DNA from: Macrotrachela quadricornifera
Taxonomy: Eukaryota; Rotifera; Eurotatoria; Philodinida; Philodinidae
Assembly (NCBI GenBank): GCA_022393335.1
Contig: JAJEKB010021331.1
Span: forward strand, 93,607-157,606
DNA length: 64,000 nt
Direction: 5' to 3'
The notes beneath the pieces are model-generated. The model was not told the DNA's origin. It saw only the letters and a program-made list of their open reading frames with translations, and did not search any database. Positions 46,528-58,309 of the stretch are shown here, in pieces; positions within the stretch are counted from its first letter, which is position 1; each line of letters opens with the position of its first letter. The translations under genes were made by a program, and so were the position numbers.

Positions 46528-47330
46528 AGTACCGAGAAGAACGGTGTTCTCTCATGTAGTGTAACGGAATAAAACGACTGGATTAAGTTGAAATGGATGT
46601 ATTTTATTACCCGTATAAGTTTGCGTTTAAAAGAATAATTGCTTAACATGGACCAACTGTTATGAAGGCTTCTCGATATGAAACGATGCTTCTAAAAAAA
46701 ACTCTTATTTCAATCGAACATTATCATTTTTTTATCGACACCGCTTACGTGTAGGTTGTGCGACTGGCAATGAGAATGAAATCATATCTATGTCTACAAC
46801 AGCGACCCGAAAATCAATATTAACGGAACACATTGATTACTCAAGTTTCTCCATCGATCGCATCCTTCAAAAAATTTTTAACTTACAGCATAACCAGTTC
46901 AGTATCGTATTACCAAATAATGAAAGACATACACAGAACAGACCATCGTTCTGTATTTACGATTAACATATAATCTACTATGTATGCATCAATCCTTTCT
47001 AACCGATGTCATCATAGTTATGTGAAAGGAGATTTGATATAAAAAAATCTTACACGCATATTTCAATAAAACAACGAATGCATGTTTCTTTTTACACTTG
47101 TGAAAAAAATTATTTACAAAAGTTTTTCGAAATATGAGGCTGCGTTCTGAACAGTAGATGAGAATAAACCGAAGTTTAAGGAGATCTTGTGTTCTAGTTT
47201 GTTAAACGGTTCAATACAGCTTGTCGTTGTAAATAAAAAAATATAAATTTTTATATTTTTAATGTGTTTTTCCTATCATTATGATGCTTTTCTCGTAAAT
47301 AAAATCTTCTAAATGACTGCTTGTTCAAAC
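46528..47330. other. Intergenic DNA, no supported gene
   Basis: No coding pattern, array or large inverted repeat was found. Confidence 0.35.
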
Positions 47331-47482
47331 TCGGATTTGTATTTTCTGTCCGGATTCGCTCTATAACTTGAGTTGAGCCTAAGATTCATCAGTTAGATGC
47401 AGAATTAAATTGTGCATCTGATTCATGAATCGTAGACTCAACTCAAGTAATATAGCGAATTCAGACAGGAAATATTCGAATA
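47331..47482. repeat. Palindromic hairpin of about 150 bp
   Basis: Arms 47331-47389 and about 47426-47482 pair with a few mismatches (GAGTTGAGCC-type block against GACTCAACTC). It ends 5 bp from the stop of the hypothetical minus-strand frame to its right. Confidence 0.75.
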
Positions 47483-47487
47483 TGGTA

Positions 47488-47913
47488 CTAACTTTTCTCA
47501 TGTGTTCTTGTAATGAATCGTACAATTTTTTCTTTATCCTTCTTAGTCAACAAAATGCATTTGAATGATTTGTTTGTTGGATTTTCACACGTTGAACTAG
47601 GCTCAGATTCGTAAAACATCAATGAACAAACGATGGAAATGGTAACACACTTAATGAATTTGTTCTTACAATTCACAACTAAAGTGCTGTAATTCTTAGT
47701 GGTGCAAGTAAAGATTATACCGTCGACAACTAGGCTACGAATTCTTCGGTACGTTTCGATATGCAATGATCGCTCGCGAACACTACATCTGTCGTATGGA
47801 AAAACTAGAGCAAGGAAATAGTATTGTCTATATTGGCTGTAAAAAGTAGAAGAGTTTGTGCTGAATACCCACTGACATATCATCATTTCAAAGTATGAAA
47901 ACACATCATTCAT
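47488..47913 (-). CDS. Hypothetical protein, 141 aa
   Basis: An ATG-started minus-strand frame ends just beside a 150-bp palindrome. The peptide has seven Cys and a basic C-terminal region but no signal peptide, membrane span or domain that I recognise. Its length is above most chance frames in this AT-rich window, yet chance cannot be excluded. Confidence 0.25.
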   Translation of the reverse strand: MNDVFSYFEMMICQWVFSTNSSTFYSQYRQYYFLALVFPYDRCSVRERSLHIETYRRIRSLVVDGIIFTCTTKNYSTLVVNCKNKFIKCVTISIVCSLMFYESEPSSTCENPTNKSFKCILLTKKDKEKIVRFITRTHEKS

Positions 47914-50393
47914 TCAATTTTACTACAGTCACTTGATTTGAACGAGATTCTACTGTCATTGTTCTCTTTTTTTTTCAATGAACGTAATATCCGCTTTTCA
48001 ATAAACTATCGTTTTTTATACGCAAATATTATCTTGCTCTTTTTTATGAGAACCTATAAACAATAAATTAAGTCTAAGACACTCAAATATTCTTGATTTT
48101 TTGATGAAGTAATTTCAATAGATTATACTATCATTGTTGCATTATTTACATCTAATACTAACAACAATCGTTTTAGATAATGCTCTCAGCACTTTCTAGA
48201 TATCATTGGCTTGTTGTATTTGTATTATTAATGAGTTCCCTTATTATGACTGAGTTTAATTTCGGTCATTTGGCTTTGTTCATCAAAAATAATATTTTTC
48301 TTCGAGAAAACCGCGTATCAATTTGTCTCAAGTGACAATCTATCGATCGTCAACAATCTCGAACACACCATTATAGACAAAACAAAGATATAATCAGTGT
48401 CATATGGAGTTATAATGGTACTGGAATAATGAAATATATTCAATGGATATACAATTTCAAATACTACTAATTATGTTCAGGTCTATCATGTATTTTTGGT
48501 TGCTAATATCGATTATAAATCGAACTGTTCAATGAAACTTTTTTGAGTTATTAAATCGACTGCCGTGAAGATCAATCAAATATATTTCAAAAGAAGATCA
48601 ATTCGAGTAATAGTTCTGTGTCAAGATTTGGATGCTATCAGAGACAATGATAATCTTACTATCGGATGGTATGCTTCGTATGTGAAAGTTATGAATGAAA
48701 ATATCCATGTCATTACCGAGCACTTGCTAAGCTATTTTGTAACAGCTGCAAACATAAACCGGATTATAATTAACACATTCGAGCCGATGTGAGTCACCGG
48801 TGGCTTACAATATATTCTAATGAGAGAAATGAGAAAAAAATTGGTTCTTTGCCTTTTGTTTGCTGAGCGAAAGGCAATGGTGAGCCCCGTACTTATGCCA
48901 CCATCGTTAATGCTTCAATCATTTTATTATATAGAGAAATGCTTTTTGTTAAAGCAGTTAAGACAAAAGAAATTGTCGCAATGAGAATAGAAAGTTTTTA
49001 TTCTTTTCGTTGCCATCACACTTGCTTCTCCTGAATTTTGTTTTCTGATTTTCTTGTAGCAACCAGTACACCGTCATCGGATATCGCGCACAGTTTCTTC
49101 TTTCTCTTCAAGCTTATGATCAACAAGTTTGCACTTCGAATGACTTGCTGATTGTTGTCTTGGATCAGGCTTTAGCTTCTGTATCAGTTTGTTGAAACGA
49201 CATGTGAATTATTTTAAAATTTTGATCGTTTTTCTACACAAAACGATAGAAAGACAAGAATGAGGAAGAAAAAGATGACAATTTTCTCCTCTTATCTTAC
49301 AGGTACTGCCTGTAACACGAAAAAGAATACAGAAACTTGAAACGTTTATTCAGTTGGTCGGAAGAAATGAATCATTATGTGATGATATAAAGAAGAATGC
49401 GATGAGTAATCAGTAGAAGGATAATTGAGAGGTGATAAAGCGCATTTATTAAAAGTTAAGTATTCATGAAAATGAATACCTTGGAAAAAAATATCTAAGA
49501 GAATTGAATCGGGTCGAATGTATTACGATGTTATTGCTTCATTCTAGAATTCTTTAACAGAATATCGTGGTCTCCCTTAGAAGCATCAGAAAAACTTATT
49601 TTTGAGTTTCGACTTGAAAATGTGCACAAAGATAAGTCGAAACGACAGCAGTTTATTGTAAAATCATGTTTTTGACATCGTTCATACACATGAGCCGATT
49701 CGACGTTCGTATTTTACGATAGGAATAACGAAAAAATTCGAAAGTTTTCCAATAAACTACTGCCATTATGACCTATTTCTGTGTACATTTTCAAGTTGAA
49801 ATTCGAAAATAAGCTTTTCTAATGTTCCTGAAGAAAATCACAGAATTCCGTTAAAAATTTCTAGCATGAAGAAACAACATCTTAATAAACCAATCTCGAA
49901 GCAGTTCTATACTACTAAGATACTTCTATTCTATAACGTTTCCAGAATGAATAAAAAAGTTGATGATTTTTTATCACTCCTTTCTTTTCACTTTGCCATA
50001 AATAAATTCTAATTGAAAGATTATTTCAACTCGTATAAAATCACACCATCTTAAGTCTGTATGTTTCATTTTATGACATTCTATTATAACTATAAGAAAA
50101 AATTGAAAACTTTTCTATGCAAATGACAAAACAAAATTTTGCTAATTGGGGCTCAGTACATATTTTCCTATAATTTCATTATTTTTTCGACTATCTAAAA
50201 AAGCCTTATCATATTCAGTAAAAGAGTGATATCAGAATGACACAGATGAAATAAATAAAATGTGTGACAAAAAAATCTTAAGTAAATATAAGATACAAAT
50301 ATGTAAGTGCAGCTTTTTTTTCCTCTATTCATTATTTTACGACAATTTTATAAGAATTACATAACTTTTGATTAATTGATAAAATTCTTAATT
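47914..50393. other. Long intergenic region with two weak small frames
   Basis: A 51-codon plus-strand frame at 48180-48335 begins with a hydrophobic stretch like a signal peptide. A 75-codon plus-strand frame at 48565-48792 ends at a GTGAGT donor-like site and could be an exon. Neither shows a known domain, and I cannot join them. Nothing else is supported. Confidence 0.25.
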
Positions 50394-51356
50394 ATGAAAA
50401 TATATTTAAATATAATATTATTTATTTTATGGTATTATACAGTTGAAACAGCTCAACCATATTTTCCACCTGAAATTGTATTTTCTGCTGATGATGGTCT
50501 AACAATTTATGCAATTGATGAAATTAATCAACGAGCTTTTGCAAATTTTACATTCGGTATTACAGGTCGAGAAACTGTTTATGCTATGAAACATTTTCCA
50601 TACACTATTCCAAATACATTACAATCAAAATATTATGTTCAATTAGTAACAGGTACTAAAACATATCAATGTATGTATGCAACATATTGGAAATATGATG
50701 CAATTAATTTTAATAGATTTCCACAACATTGGTGGATAAATAATTCATTTAAAATAGATAATTATATGAAATATAATTATCCAATGATTCATTCAAATAA
50801 TTCATCGATAAATGAAGATTATTGGTATGCAAATACAACATGTCATGGTTATCCATGTCAAGAAATTTATTTTAAAAAAAATACACAAATTCCTCTTCGA
50901 CTTATTAATGTTATTCGTCGAGCAGAAGATTATCTACGAATAACAACAAATTTTAATATTATATCAATAGGAAAACCAGATGAGAAATATTTTCATTCAA
51001 TACCAATAAATTGGTATGATTCTTGTCGTGATTTCAATTTGGGATCTGTAATCTATCCACGATTTATAAAAATAAATATAACACAAAGTGCACAAATTCT
51101 TGTTTATCTATCTGCTCCACCACATATAATAAATGGAAGTGATACTGTTCGTATTCGATGGAAAGCATTTCAATGCAGTGATTGTATTACATGGACACCT
51201 AATGAATTTATTTTCAATATCAATAATTATACAGAAAAACAAATATTAACAATAAATCGTGTCAAAAATGCACTACAAACATTTCTTATTCCAATTTTTA
51301 ATGATGCTCATTATGATTATGTTCAACCAGATACTTATACTATTGGAATTGCATAA
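50394..51356 (+). CDS. Secreted protein of unknown function, about 320 aa
   Basis: ATG 50394 was chosen because the six preceding in-frame codons begin with TTG. Residues 1-20 form a clear signal peptide (hydrophobic core then ETAQP). The mature part has several Cys (YQC, TTCHGYPC, DSCRD, QCSDC), many N-glycosylation sites and aromatic-rich strands. The first two-thirds (VYAMKHFPYTIP to GKPDEKYFHSIPINW) recall a lipid-binding, ependymin-like or LolA-like beta fold, but I see no diagnostic motif. The C-terminal part (from about residue 225) reads like a separate beta-sandwich ending TYTIGIA. The gene is intact and single-exon. Function is unknown. Confidence 0.6.
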   Translation: MKIYLNIILFILWYYTVETAQPYFPPEIVFSADDGLTIYAIDEINQRAFANFTFGITGRETVYAMKHFPYTIPNTLQSKYYVQLVTGTKTYQCMYATYWKYDAINFNRFPQHWWINNSFKIDNYMKYNYPMIHSNNSSINEDYWYANTTCHGYPCQEIYFKKNTQIPLRLINVIRRAEDYLRITTNFNIISIGKPDEKYFHSIPINWYDSCRDFNLGSVIYPRFIKINITQSAQILVYLSAPPHIINGSDTVRIRWKAFQCSDCITWTPNEFIFNINNYTEKQILTINRVKNALQTFLIPIFNDAHYDYVQPDTYTIGIA

Positions 51357-52337
51357 ATTTATCCAGTTTTATCTATTATATTATAGTGAGAAGCTTTGTA
51401 ACATTAACATTTCTATGATTGTATCATAAATTTATGTCAGAAAAATCAAATGTTCACTTTAACTTTTTCAACTTCCTAAATCATCATTCTTAACAATAAA
51501 CTTTTGTAGCTTACATATGAATTTTCTGTGACGGTTTGCGAGAATGCGGAAAATGCAGAGATAATGAGAGCAAATTTCCATCCTTAAATCATTTCAACAC
51601 TATCTTTTATGTTGTATTCCACAAAAAAAGACACAAATATTTCTATATACTTAAACAAGGATTATATAAAGTAAGAGATTGTCTCGGTTATAACATTTAT
51701 AACAAGAAATAATACGATTCGATGAACTATAAATCAGCAAAAATAGTTAATTACGCATCTATACATCTATAAGTAATTATGTATGATTATATTTGATAAA
51801 TCCGAAGGAATCGGAAGAAATCACTCGAATTCATGTGAATTCAGAATTCTATGACTTTACATTTTTTTTCCTTTGTATTCATCGCTAGTGAATGTAATTT
51901 TACATGTGCGAAATAATGGGGAAAAGAACCCGGATAAACCTACAGATCGAAGTGATGAACATGTATTTTATATTGCGATAATCTTTCATATGACAGAAGA
52001 AAACAGCATTTTTTGATTATTTAGTAATGAGATTATCGTATATGGCAAGCGTTCTTCATTGACTATATTTCGAAGTGTTAAGAAAGTAAACGCATAATTC
52101 CTTCGATATATCCAGAAATGACATTGGGATATTCGAGACATTGTATCAGTTTTAACATCACTGAAGGATTCTTCTGAGTTACCTATAGAATTCTCGAACT
52201 TTCTCAATAGAATATACTATACTTACTCAAAAGATTATTTGGGAAGTTAATAGAACATTCTCTATTCCTTTATTATAAAAGAATATATAAATTTCTTGAT
52301 TGATCAGTTTGTGAAAAACAATTATAAAACATGTGTC
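51357..52337. other. Intergenic DNA, no supported gene
   Basis: AT-rich with short chance frames only. Confidence 0.35.
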
Positions 52338-52680
52338 ATGATATTATTCTTACAAATTCTAATTCAAACAATGTTGGTATCTTCATCAATAGAGTCTATT
52401 CCACACACATCAGCAGCTATCAATGTAAACAATGATAATAGATCCGATATTGTTGTAGCGAATTCTAATCTCAATAATATTTGTGTTGTTCTGAATACAA
52501 GCAATGGTACATTTTTTTCTCAAACTATTTACTGAGCTAGCTCCGATCTATTGTATTTATCCGTGACAGATACGAACCGAGATGGTTGTTCCAAACGCTG
52601 ATGTAAATAGTGAGAACAAACCTGATATTATTGTCATAAACTATAATTCGAACTTGATCAGTATTTTGTTCCATGCTTGA
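52338..52680 (+). pseudogene. VCBS/FG-GAP repeat protein remnant
   Basis: ATG 52338 starts a signal-peptide-like segment, followed by one VCBS-type repeat (NNDNRSDIVVANSN) and a stop at 52533-52535. A second repeat of the same pattern (DVNSENKPDIIVINYNSN) follows about 65 bp later in another frame and ends at TGA 52678-52680. VCBS-repeat proteins normally carry many such units forming beta-propellers, so this is a short, frame-broken leftover. Such proteins are numerous in bdelloid genomes. Confidence 0.7.
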
Positions 52681-52918
52681 AAAATTTATTATAAACCAGA
52701 CTGTGTTTATTCTTAAAAACATAATGCATATATCCTAGAATCATACTAACAAATATAATTAGATAAATATTGTCTTTCTTTAAATGTGTATGGTATATAG
52801 TATTTATTTCTTAATAACTAATAAAATCCTTTTAAAGTTTCTCAATGAAGAATTATAAATCGTGATGATCAGTTACAAAAGAAAAAAGTTCAAATGTGTT
52901 TTTTTTTTGTTTTGTGAA

Positions 52919-54544
52919 TTAATCTCTGCCCATTGCTTGTTCAATAATTTCGAGACATTTCATAAGTTTTTCATCTTCATATCGTCGAGAGATAACTTGT
53001 AATCCAACAGGTGCATTAGCAAATAATTCAGGTGATTTATAAAGTTCATAATTTTCCTGATCACGTATATTTCTTGGTTGATAATTTATTTCAACTTGAT
53101 CTTTAATAAGATCGACAGTTGTAACAGGAAAAACCACAGATGGATAATCTAGAAGATTCCATATGGTTGTATAACTTACCCATTTAGCTGTACCATGTTG
53201 AGGAGCTGCCGATGGAGCTGCAGGTGCAAGAATACAATCAATAGAACAATTGAATAAATTTTCTCGTTCATTCCATGTATTTGCATATGTAATTCGGTAT
53301 ATTTCTCTATCTGAAATTAATTCATTCATATCCATCCAACTTCGTTTTTTAATTTGTGGTTGATTTAGAACCCAATCAGTTAATGGTAATGCTTGTTCAT
53401 TACCTTCTTTCAATAACATTCGTTCTTCTTCAGCTCCATTACAAAAATAGAGTGCAACTGCGATATCTACAGCTTTTTTATGATCAATTGGTTCCCAATC
53501 AATAATACGAATTCCTGATTTTTTTAGTTGTTCGACAGTTTCTTGAAGAGCTCGAGTGACAGGTGGATGAGGATGTATAACACCATCATCCCACATAACA
53601 GCAATAGTTAGATCTTTTGGATTTAAATTAATTAATCTCCAAGGAATGGGTACAATAGATGGATCTTTTAACCATGGTTTTGTATCAAGTATTGTTTTCA
53701 TAAATAGATTTATATCTTCTCTTCCTCGAGTTAATGGGCCACCTACACAAATGATACTTTCATTTCCAATTTGGGCTGATATTAAACCTTGTAATGGAAT
53801 TCGAAATGTTGTTGGTCTTAATCCATAAACACCATTATTATTAGCTGGAATACGAATACTTCCACCAATATCAGTTCCTACACCCATTACACTACCTTTA
53901 AGGCCAAGAATTGCACCTTCTCCACCGGAGCTACCCCCACAAGTTAAACTTCTATTAAATGGATTGACAGTTGTACCATATACAGGGCTGCTACATTCTG
54001 GGGACATAAGACTTTGTGGTTGAGTAGTACGAACATAGAAAATAGCACCAGATTCATAAAGAATCTCAACAATAAGAGCATCATATTCACTAATATTATC
54101 AATCCATTTGACCCATCCTGAACTATTTCGTCGTCCTTTCAAAGGTATCATATCCTTGAGTGAAATAGGTAAACCATGAAGTGGTCCTATAGGTCCACCT
54201 CGTTTTCGAAATTCTTCATCCAAATATTTCGCTCTATCTAATGCTTCTTGTACAAGAAATTCCGTGGCACAATTGGTCAATTGATGTGCAATACCAGCTC
54301 GTTTAAGAAATGCTCTAATCACTTGTTCAGCAGTTAATTGACCTTGAGCTATTCGTTGAACAAGTTGACATGCTGTATAATTTTCAGTTATAGATATTTC
54401 ATCATCAGTTAAAAGACCACATTGACGTGGAATATCAGTTACATTAAGTACAGATGCATCAGGAAGAAAATCTTTAAGTAAACTGTTCTTTGGAATTGAT
54501 GCATCTCGTTCTTTAATGACCGCTTTTATAGATGAATCGAACAT
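52919..54544 (-). CDS. Amidase-signature enzyme, fungal acetamidase/general amidase type
   Basis: The intact 541-residue frame starts at ATG 54544 and has no intron. It contains the whole amidase signature: Lys130 in PISLKD, cis-Ser205 in GGSSGGEG and Ser229 in DIGGSIRIP. The spacing of these three (75 and 24 residues) is the same as in fatty acid amide hydrolase, so the Ser-cisSer-Lys triad is complete. Family members hydrolyse small or fatty amides to acid and ammonia. There is no signal peptide or N-terminal membrane helix, so it is probably cytosolic. The overall plan (long N-terminal region with TACQLVQRIAQGQLTAEQV and a C-terminal NAPVGLQVI block) is like fungal acetamidases. With the lack of introns, this makes it a candidate for horizontal acquisition, which needs a phylogeny. 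Confidence 0.9.
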   Translation of the reverse strand: MFDSSIKAVIKERDASIPKNSLLKDFLPDASVLNVTDIPRQCGLLTDDEISITENYTACQLVQRIAQGQLTAEQVIRAFLKRAGIAHQLTNCATEFLVQEALDRAKYLDEEFRKRGGPIGPLHGLPISLKDMIPLKGRRNSSGWVKWIDNISEYDALIVEILYESGAIFYVRTTQPQSLMSPECSSPVYGTTVNPFNRSLTCGGSSGGEGAILGLKGSVMGVGTDIGGSIRIPANNNGVYGLRPTTFRIPLQGLISAQIGNESIICVGGPLTRGREDINLFMKTILDTKPWLKDPSIVPIPWRLINLNPKDLTIAVMWDDGVIHPHPPVTRALQETVEQLKKSGIRIIDWEPIDHKKAVDIAVALYFCNGAEEERMLLKEGNEQALPLTDWVLNQPQIKKRSWMDMNELISDREIYRITYANTWNERENLFNCSIDCILAPAAPSAAPQHGTAKWVSYTTIWNLLDYPSVVFPVTTVDLIKDQVEINYQPRNIRDQENYELYKSPELFANAPVGLQVISRRYEDEKLMKCLEIIEQAMGRD

Positions 54545-54584
54545 ATCAATACAATTTTAACTAAAAAAGATTAAGAGATCACAA

Positions 54585-54941
54585 ATGGTTTGCAATGATA
54601 TTAGCATGAAATTTTTCAAACTAAACAAGGTCTTGTCATTTTATTTCATCATCTGCATGTTGAATGTTATATCTCTAGTCTTCACAACATTCTTTATTAT
54701 ATTCTATACAGTCAATGAACCGCTATGGTTAAGTGGTTACGTTGCTTGTCACGCATCCACAACGGTACTGTATTCAAACTTGAGTATCATCATCCATGGA
54801 ATGACCTTGAACAAGTCACTAACGGCTAACGTTTTCTCACATGAGTCATTCGTGTTGACTATATCTTTAGTCAGTATGTTGGATGGAAGAGGGTGTATAT
54901 ACCGACGGGTGAAAAAAGAAAAAAAGATAGAACCCGGCTAA
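54585..54941 (+). CDS. Hypothetical small membrane protein, 118 aa
   Basis: A frame from ATG 54585, divergent from the amidase, has one strong hydrophobic segment (about residues 15-42) and no known domain. It may be a chance frame; its left end overlaps the likely amidase promoter. Confidence 0.2.
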   Translation: MVCNDISMKFFKLNKVLSFYFIICMLNVISLVFTTFFIIFYTVNEPLWLSGYVACHASTTVLYSNLSIIIHGMTLNKSLTANVFSHESFVLTISLVSMLDGRGCIYRRVKKEKKIEPG

Positions 54942-54994
54942 ATGTGAAAAACTAGGAATAATAACCTCGGCCGGTCCCAACGGACGATAAGCCT

Positions 54995-55228
54995 ATGGGA
55001 CGTTATTATTATAACTCCAAGAAGAAGTCCTATATGGTTTTGTCCATGTTAGTGGGAACGCTGTTCTTAATAATAACAGTCTATGTATTTACATGGAACG
55101 AAGAAAAAAATTTAATAAATGAGCTTCTTTCAATCACAACTTTAGAATTTCGATATAATTTCGAAACAAAAAATGTTATTTATCGTTCAAGGAGTTACAA
55201 TCCTAAGGTTGAGATATATTCAATTTAA
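54995..55228 (+). repeat. Small membrane ORF in a repeat; inverted copy at 57.54-57.74 kb
   Basis: The 77-codon frame has a hydrophobic span (VLSMLVGTLFLIITVYVF) and a charged tail. The DNA from about 55040 to 55225 recurs in inverted orientation at about 57535-57735 with about 80-90% identity by eye, where stops break the frame. A fainter third copy seems to start near 55260. The ORF is therefore repeat-borne, not a unique gene. Confidence 0.6.
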
Positions 55229-55404
55229 AAGAAAAATTTTGTTAAATTTTCGAAAATGGCTTTTCTATTCTTATTATGAACATTATTCCTAATAGTAACA
55301 ATTTATACAAATTACATAAAAAAAGTTATTTTTTTGTGCATTCGCATAAAAAAATCTTTGTCTTTTAATGATACATTAAATTCCAGTGGTTCATTTCGAA
55401 ACGA

Positions 55405-55460
55405 TTTTAGAGATGTCCATCGCGGTTGAGAATCCATCGCTGCTGCGATGGACATTTCTG
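55405..55460. repeat. Short hairpin
   Basis: AGATGTCCATCGC near 55411-55423 and its complement near 55445-55457 flank a loop of about 21 bp. Confidence 0.6.
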
Positions 55461-55616
55461 AACGATTTATTTTTCGTTTTTAAAACTGATATGATCTCGA
55501 AATGGTGTCTAACTGTTAGAGAATATATATTTAAAAGGATTGAAAAACAACTCGCACACAATATTATACCAATACGAAATATTATGTTGAATCTAGTTGT
55601 TAGAATATTTTCTTAA

Positions 55617-57124
55617 GACTGGTTCATGTTGAGATTCGAAAGATATGTTATGTAATGCAAAGCGTTTTGAAAATTAAATTTTTTTCTAACAAATGCTGAT
55701 TCAGAATTAGATGCTCTCAAAAAAAATCGGGTAGTAGATTAATAATCATATTGATATTATGTTAAATAGAAAAACCTTCCCGGGCAAGAAGTATGGGCCA
55801 GATCCGGCAGGAAGGCACCGGAAATCAATGGAACATGGAATCAGTATTCCAGTGGACGGATTTATTTGGCTCCACCAGGAACCGACGGGAACCTATCAAA
55901 ACTACTAGCGACTTCAAGAGTTGACTAAAACATTTGCTTATTTTTAATTATGGAATTTTGACTGTCATGTATCAAATAGCTTCGGAAGAATAAAAATTTT
56001 CTACGGGTTTTTTATATATTAAAACCAAAAAAACATATTGAAATATAAAATAAATGCGAAAACTTCGGATTTTATCCGAAAGTTATGTGTACTGCAAAAA
56101 GTGTATGAATCAGGCGAGTCATTATGGAATGTTTAAACACCAAAATTATCATGACAAACTGTCTTTATGAAAAGCCATTTTTCTCATAACTTCATTTTTA
56201 TTAGTTACTGTTTCATCCAAGGGCGTAAATAAGGGGCCAGTGGGCACACACCCCCTCCAGCTTACGAAAAATTAATAGAAAATAACTTTGTCTCATGAAC
56301 GATTTGGTCCTTTGAGCTAAAGAAGGTCTCCATTGGATAGAAAACAGTTTAATCTGTAAATTCATTACACTCAGGGAGTAAGTTATGGGATAAAAAAGTA
56401 TTATAAGCCAAAACTGCGTAAATTCAGCGATATAGCATATTTCGAGAGGGGTTATTTAGAATTTTCTCACGTGATGCACTAGACCCTGTATTTCTTTGTT
56501 TCTGTAGGACATAGATCTCATCACAATACATCCCTTGTCACTAAATTGCAAGGAAATACAGGCGTGCTAAGCTAGCATGGGTCACACAGTATGCGCCCAT
56601 ATCCGGTGATCACTGACTCTACTCTCACAGTGATATAATATCTTTAAAAATCACAGAAATTTGAGTTTAGATTCGTGTCCAGCTTGGAAAACTTGCTAAG
56701 AAGTGTTATTTTCGAGTGAACTTGTGTTTACGTCTAACAGGTTTACGACCGTAAGCAACCTCATGAATTTATAAGAGATATATGATAGATACAAGCATCA
56801 GTATTTTCATAATAAATCACCAATATTAAGAATTATCGATTCGGGTTTTTACCTTTCGATAGTCCTTTCGACTAGCTATAAAACCAGGCATTTGGGAAAC
56901 CCCAAAATAATTGCTCATCTGAGGCATATCTAGACAATTTCGTTTGTGGATAGAGTTTTTGTGCATTTTGGGACCTTGTTTATACAGATTTCGCTTGAAA
57001 AACTACGATTTCATTCAAAACTAATATCATATTCGGAATCAGCGTTAAAAACTGAGTCGATTCAGATATATTTACAATATTTCTGAGAAAAATGTTTTTT
57101 TTTGAAAAATCCCTGTACCCCCCC
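55617..57124. other. Repeat-rich intergenic DNA
   Basis: It includes a family B copy (about 56044-56110), a region around 56284-56400 resembling 63,800-63,900, and a G-rich MITE-like start near 56220. A GC-richer block (55775-55905) stands out but matches nothing known. No gene is supported. Confidence 0.4.
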
Positions 57125-57338
57125 TCAGGGATGGTCTGGTGAAAAATGACAATTTTTTCGATAACTCAGTCATTTCTTGTCGGATCTTTCTCATCTTCGA
57201 ACTCGACCGAGATATTGATGAGACAATTGTGTGCACAAAATTTCAGCTCAATCGAATGTAATTGTGAAGAGTTATCGTGTAAACGGACGGCCGGACACAC
57301 TGACCGATTCTAGAGTGTACTCACTTTTTGAGTACACA
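57125..57338 (+). repeat. Dispersed repeat family A, copy 3
   Basis: This is the best-preserved copy. It ends in a perfect 9-bp stem GTGTACTCA and its complement around CTTTT (57316-57338). Confidence 0.85.
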
Positions 57339-57534
57339 AAAAAGGAGATGAGACTACAAGATAACTATTTATGACACAAGGAAAATTACTAGATTCACAT
57401 CGTATAACATTTAGTAATAGAAACTACAGCAAAGATTTTGTTTATTTTTAATAGTTATAATATCTGTATATCAGATCTCTTATTAGGAACGATGCTGGTA
57501 ATAATAACAGAAATGCGATTTTTTGAAAATTTTA

Positions 57535-57735
57535 GAAATTTAGTATTTTAAATAGAAAATATTTCAACCTTAGAATTATACCTCCTTGAATGATAAACAA
57601 CATTTTTTGTTCGAGATGTATAATGAAATTCTTAAGTTGTGATTAAAAGAAGCTCATTTATTAAATTTTTTTCTTCATTCTATGTAAATACATAGGCTGT
57701 TATTATTAGGAACAGCATTCCGTTTAAGAACAAAT
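57535..57735 (-). repeat. Inverted copy of the 55.0-55.2 kb membrane-ORF repeat
   Basis: On the minus strand the sequence follows 55040-55225 nearly base for base, including the TAATAATAACAG and GAAGAAAAAAATTTAATAAA blocks, but carries stops in the coding frame. Confidence 0.8.
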
Positions 57736-57879
57736 TCATTTTTATTTGTAAACTACCGGTAATTACTCGATTAGTTTTAGAGATAATTAGCTAATTTTTA
57801 CATCATTCGAAAATGTAAAAAAATTCATATGTTTATATAAATTTTTTTTTAATAAAAAGAAAACCGTAGTCCATTCTCC

Positions 57880-58010
57880 CTTTACAAATCCCCGAGGAAT
57901 CCCTGCTAAAATTCCCCAGGGATTTCCGACATGGACTCCCCGGAGAATTCCAGGGACTTCCCAGAGACTTCAAAGGGGAGTTCCGGGGAATCTCTGGGGA
58001 TTTTTCAGAG
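57880..58010. repeat. GGGAATCCC-like degenerate repeat block
   Basis: Several GGGAxTTCC and CCCGGGGA-like palindromic motifs lie in both orientations. A related block is at 59525-59605. Confidence 0.55.
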
Positions 58011-58054
58011 AATGACTTAAAAAGTGAAGAATGAGTCATTATCGAACAGACTGA

Positions 58055-58272
58055 CAGATGGATAGGTAGCTACTTACCTATCTATTTATCTATGTACGCT
58101 ATCTATATATCTGTCTACCTACCTACGTATCTATCCATCTACCTACCTACGTATCTACCTGCCTACCTACCCACGTATCTACCTCCCTACCTACCTATCT
58201 ACCAACCTTTCTATCTACCTACCTACCTATCTATATATCTATCTATCTGCCTACGTACCTATCTACAAGGGG
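58055..58272 (+). repeat. Tetranucleotide microsatellite (CTAC/CTAT)n
   Basis: Imperfect runs of CTAC, CTAT and related units span about 210 bp. A second run is at about 58535-58605. An open frame rich in Tyr-Leu-Pro across it is a repeat artefact. Confidence 0.95.
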
Positions 58273-58309
58273 GTAAAAGCAGAGACACTAGTCAGTTTCG
58301 GATTTTAGA

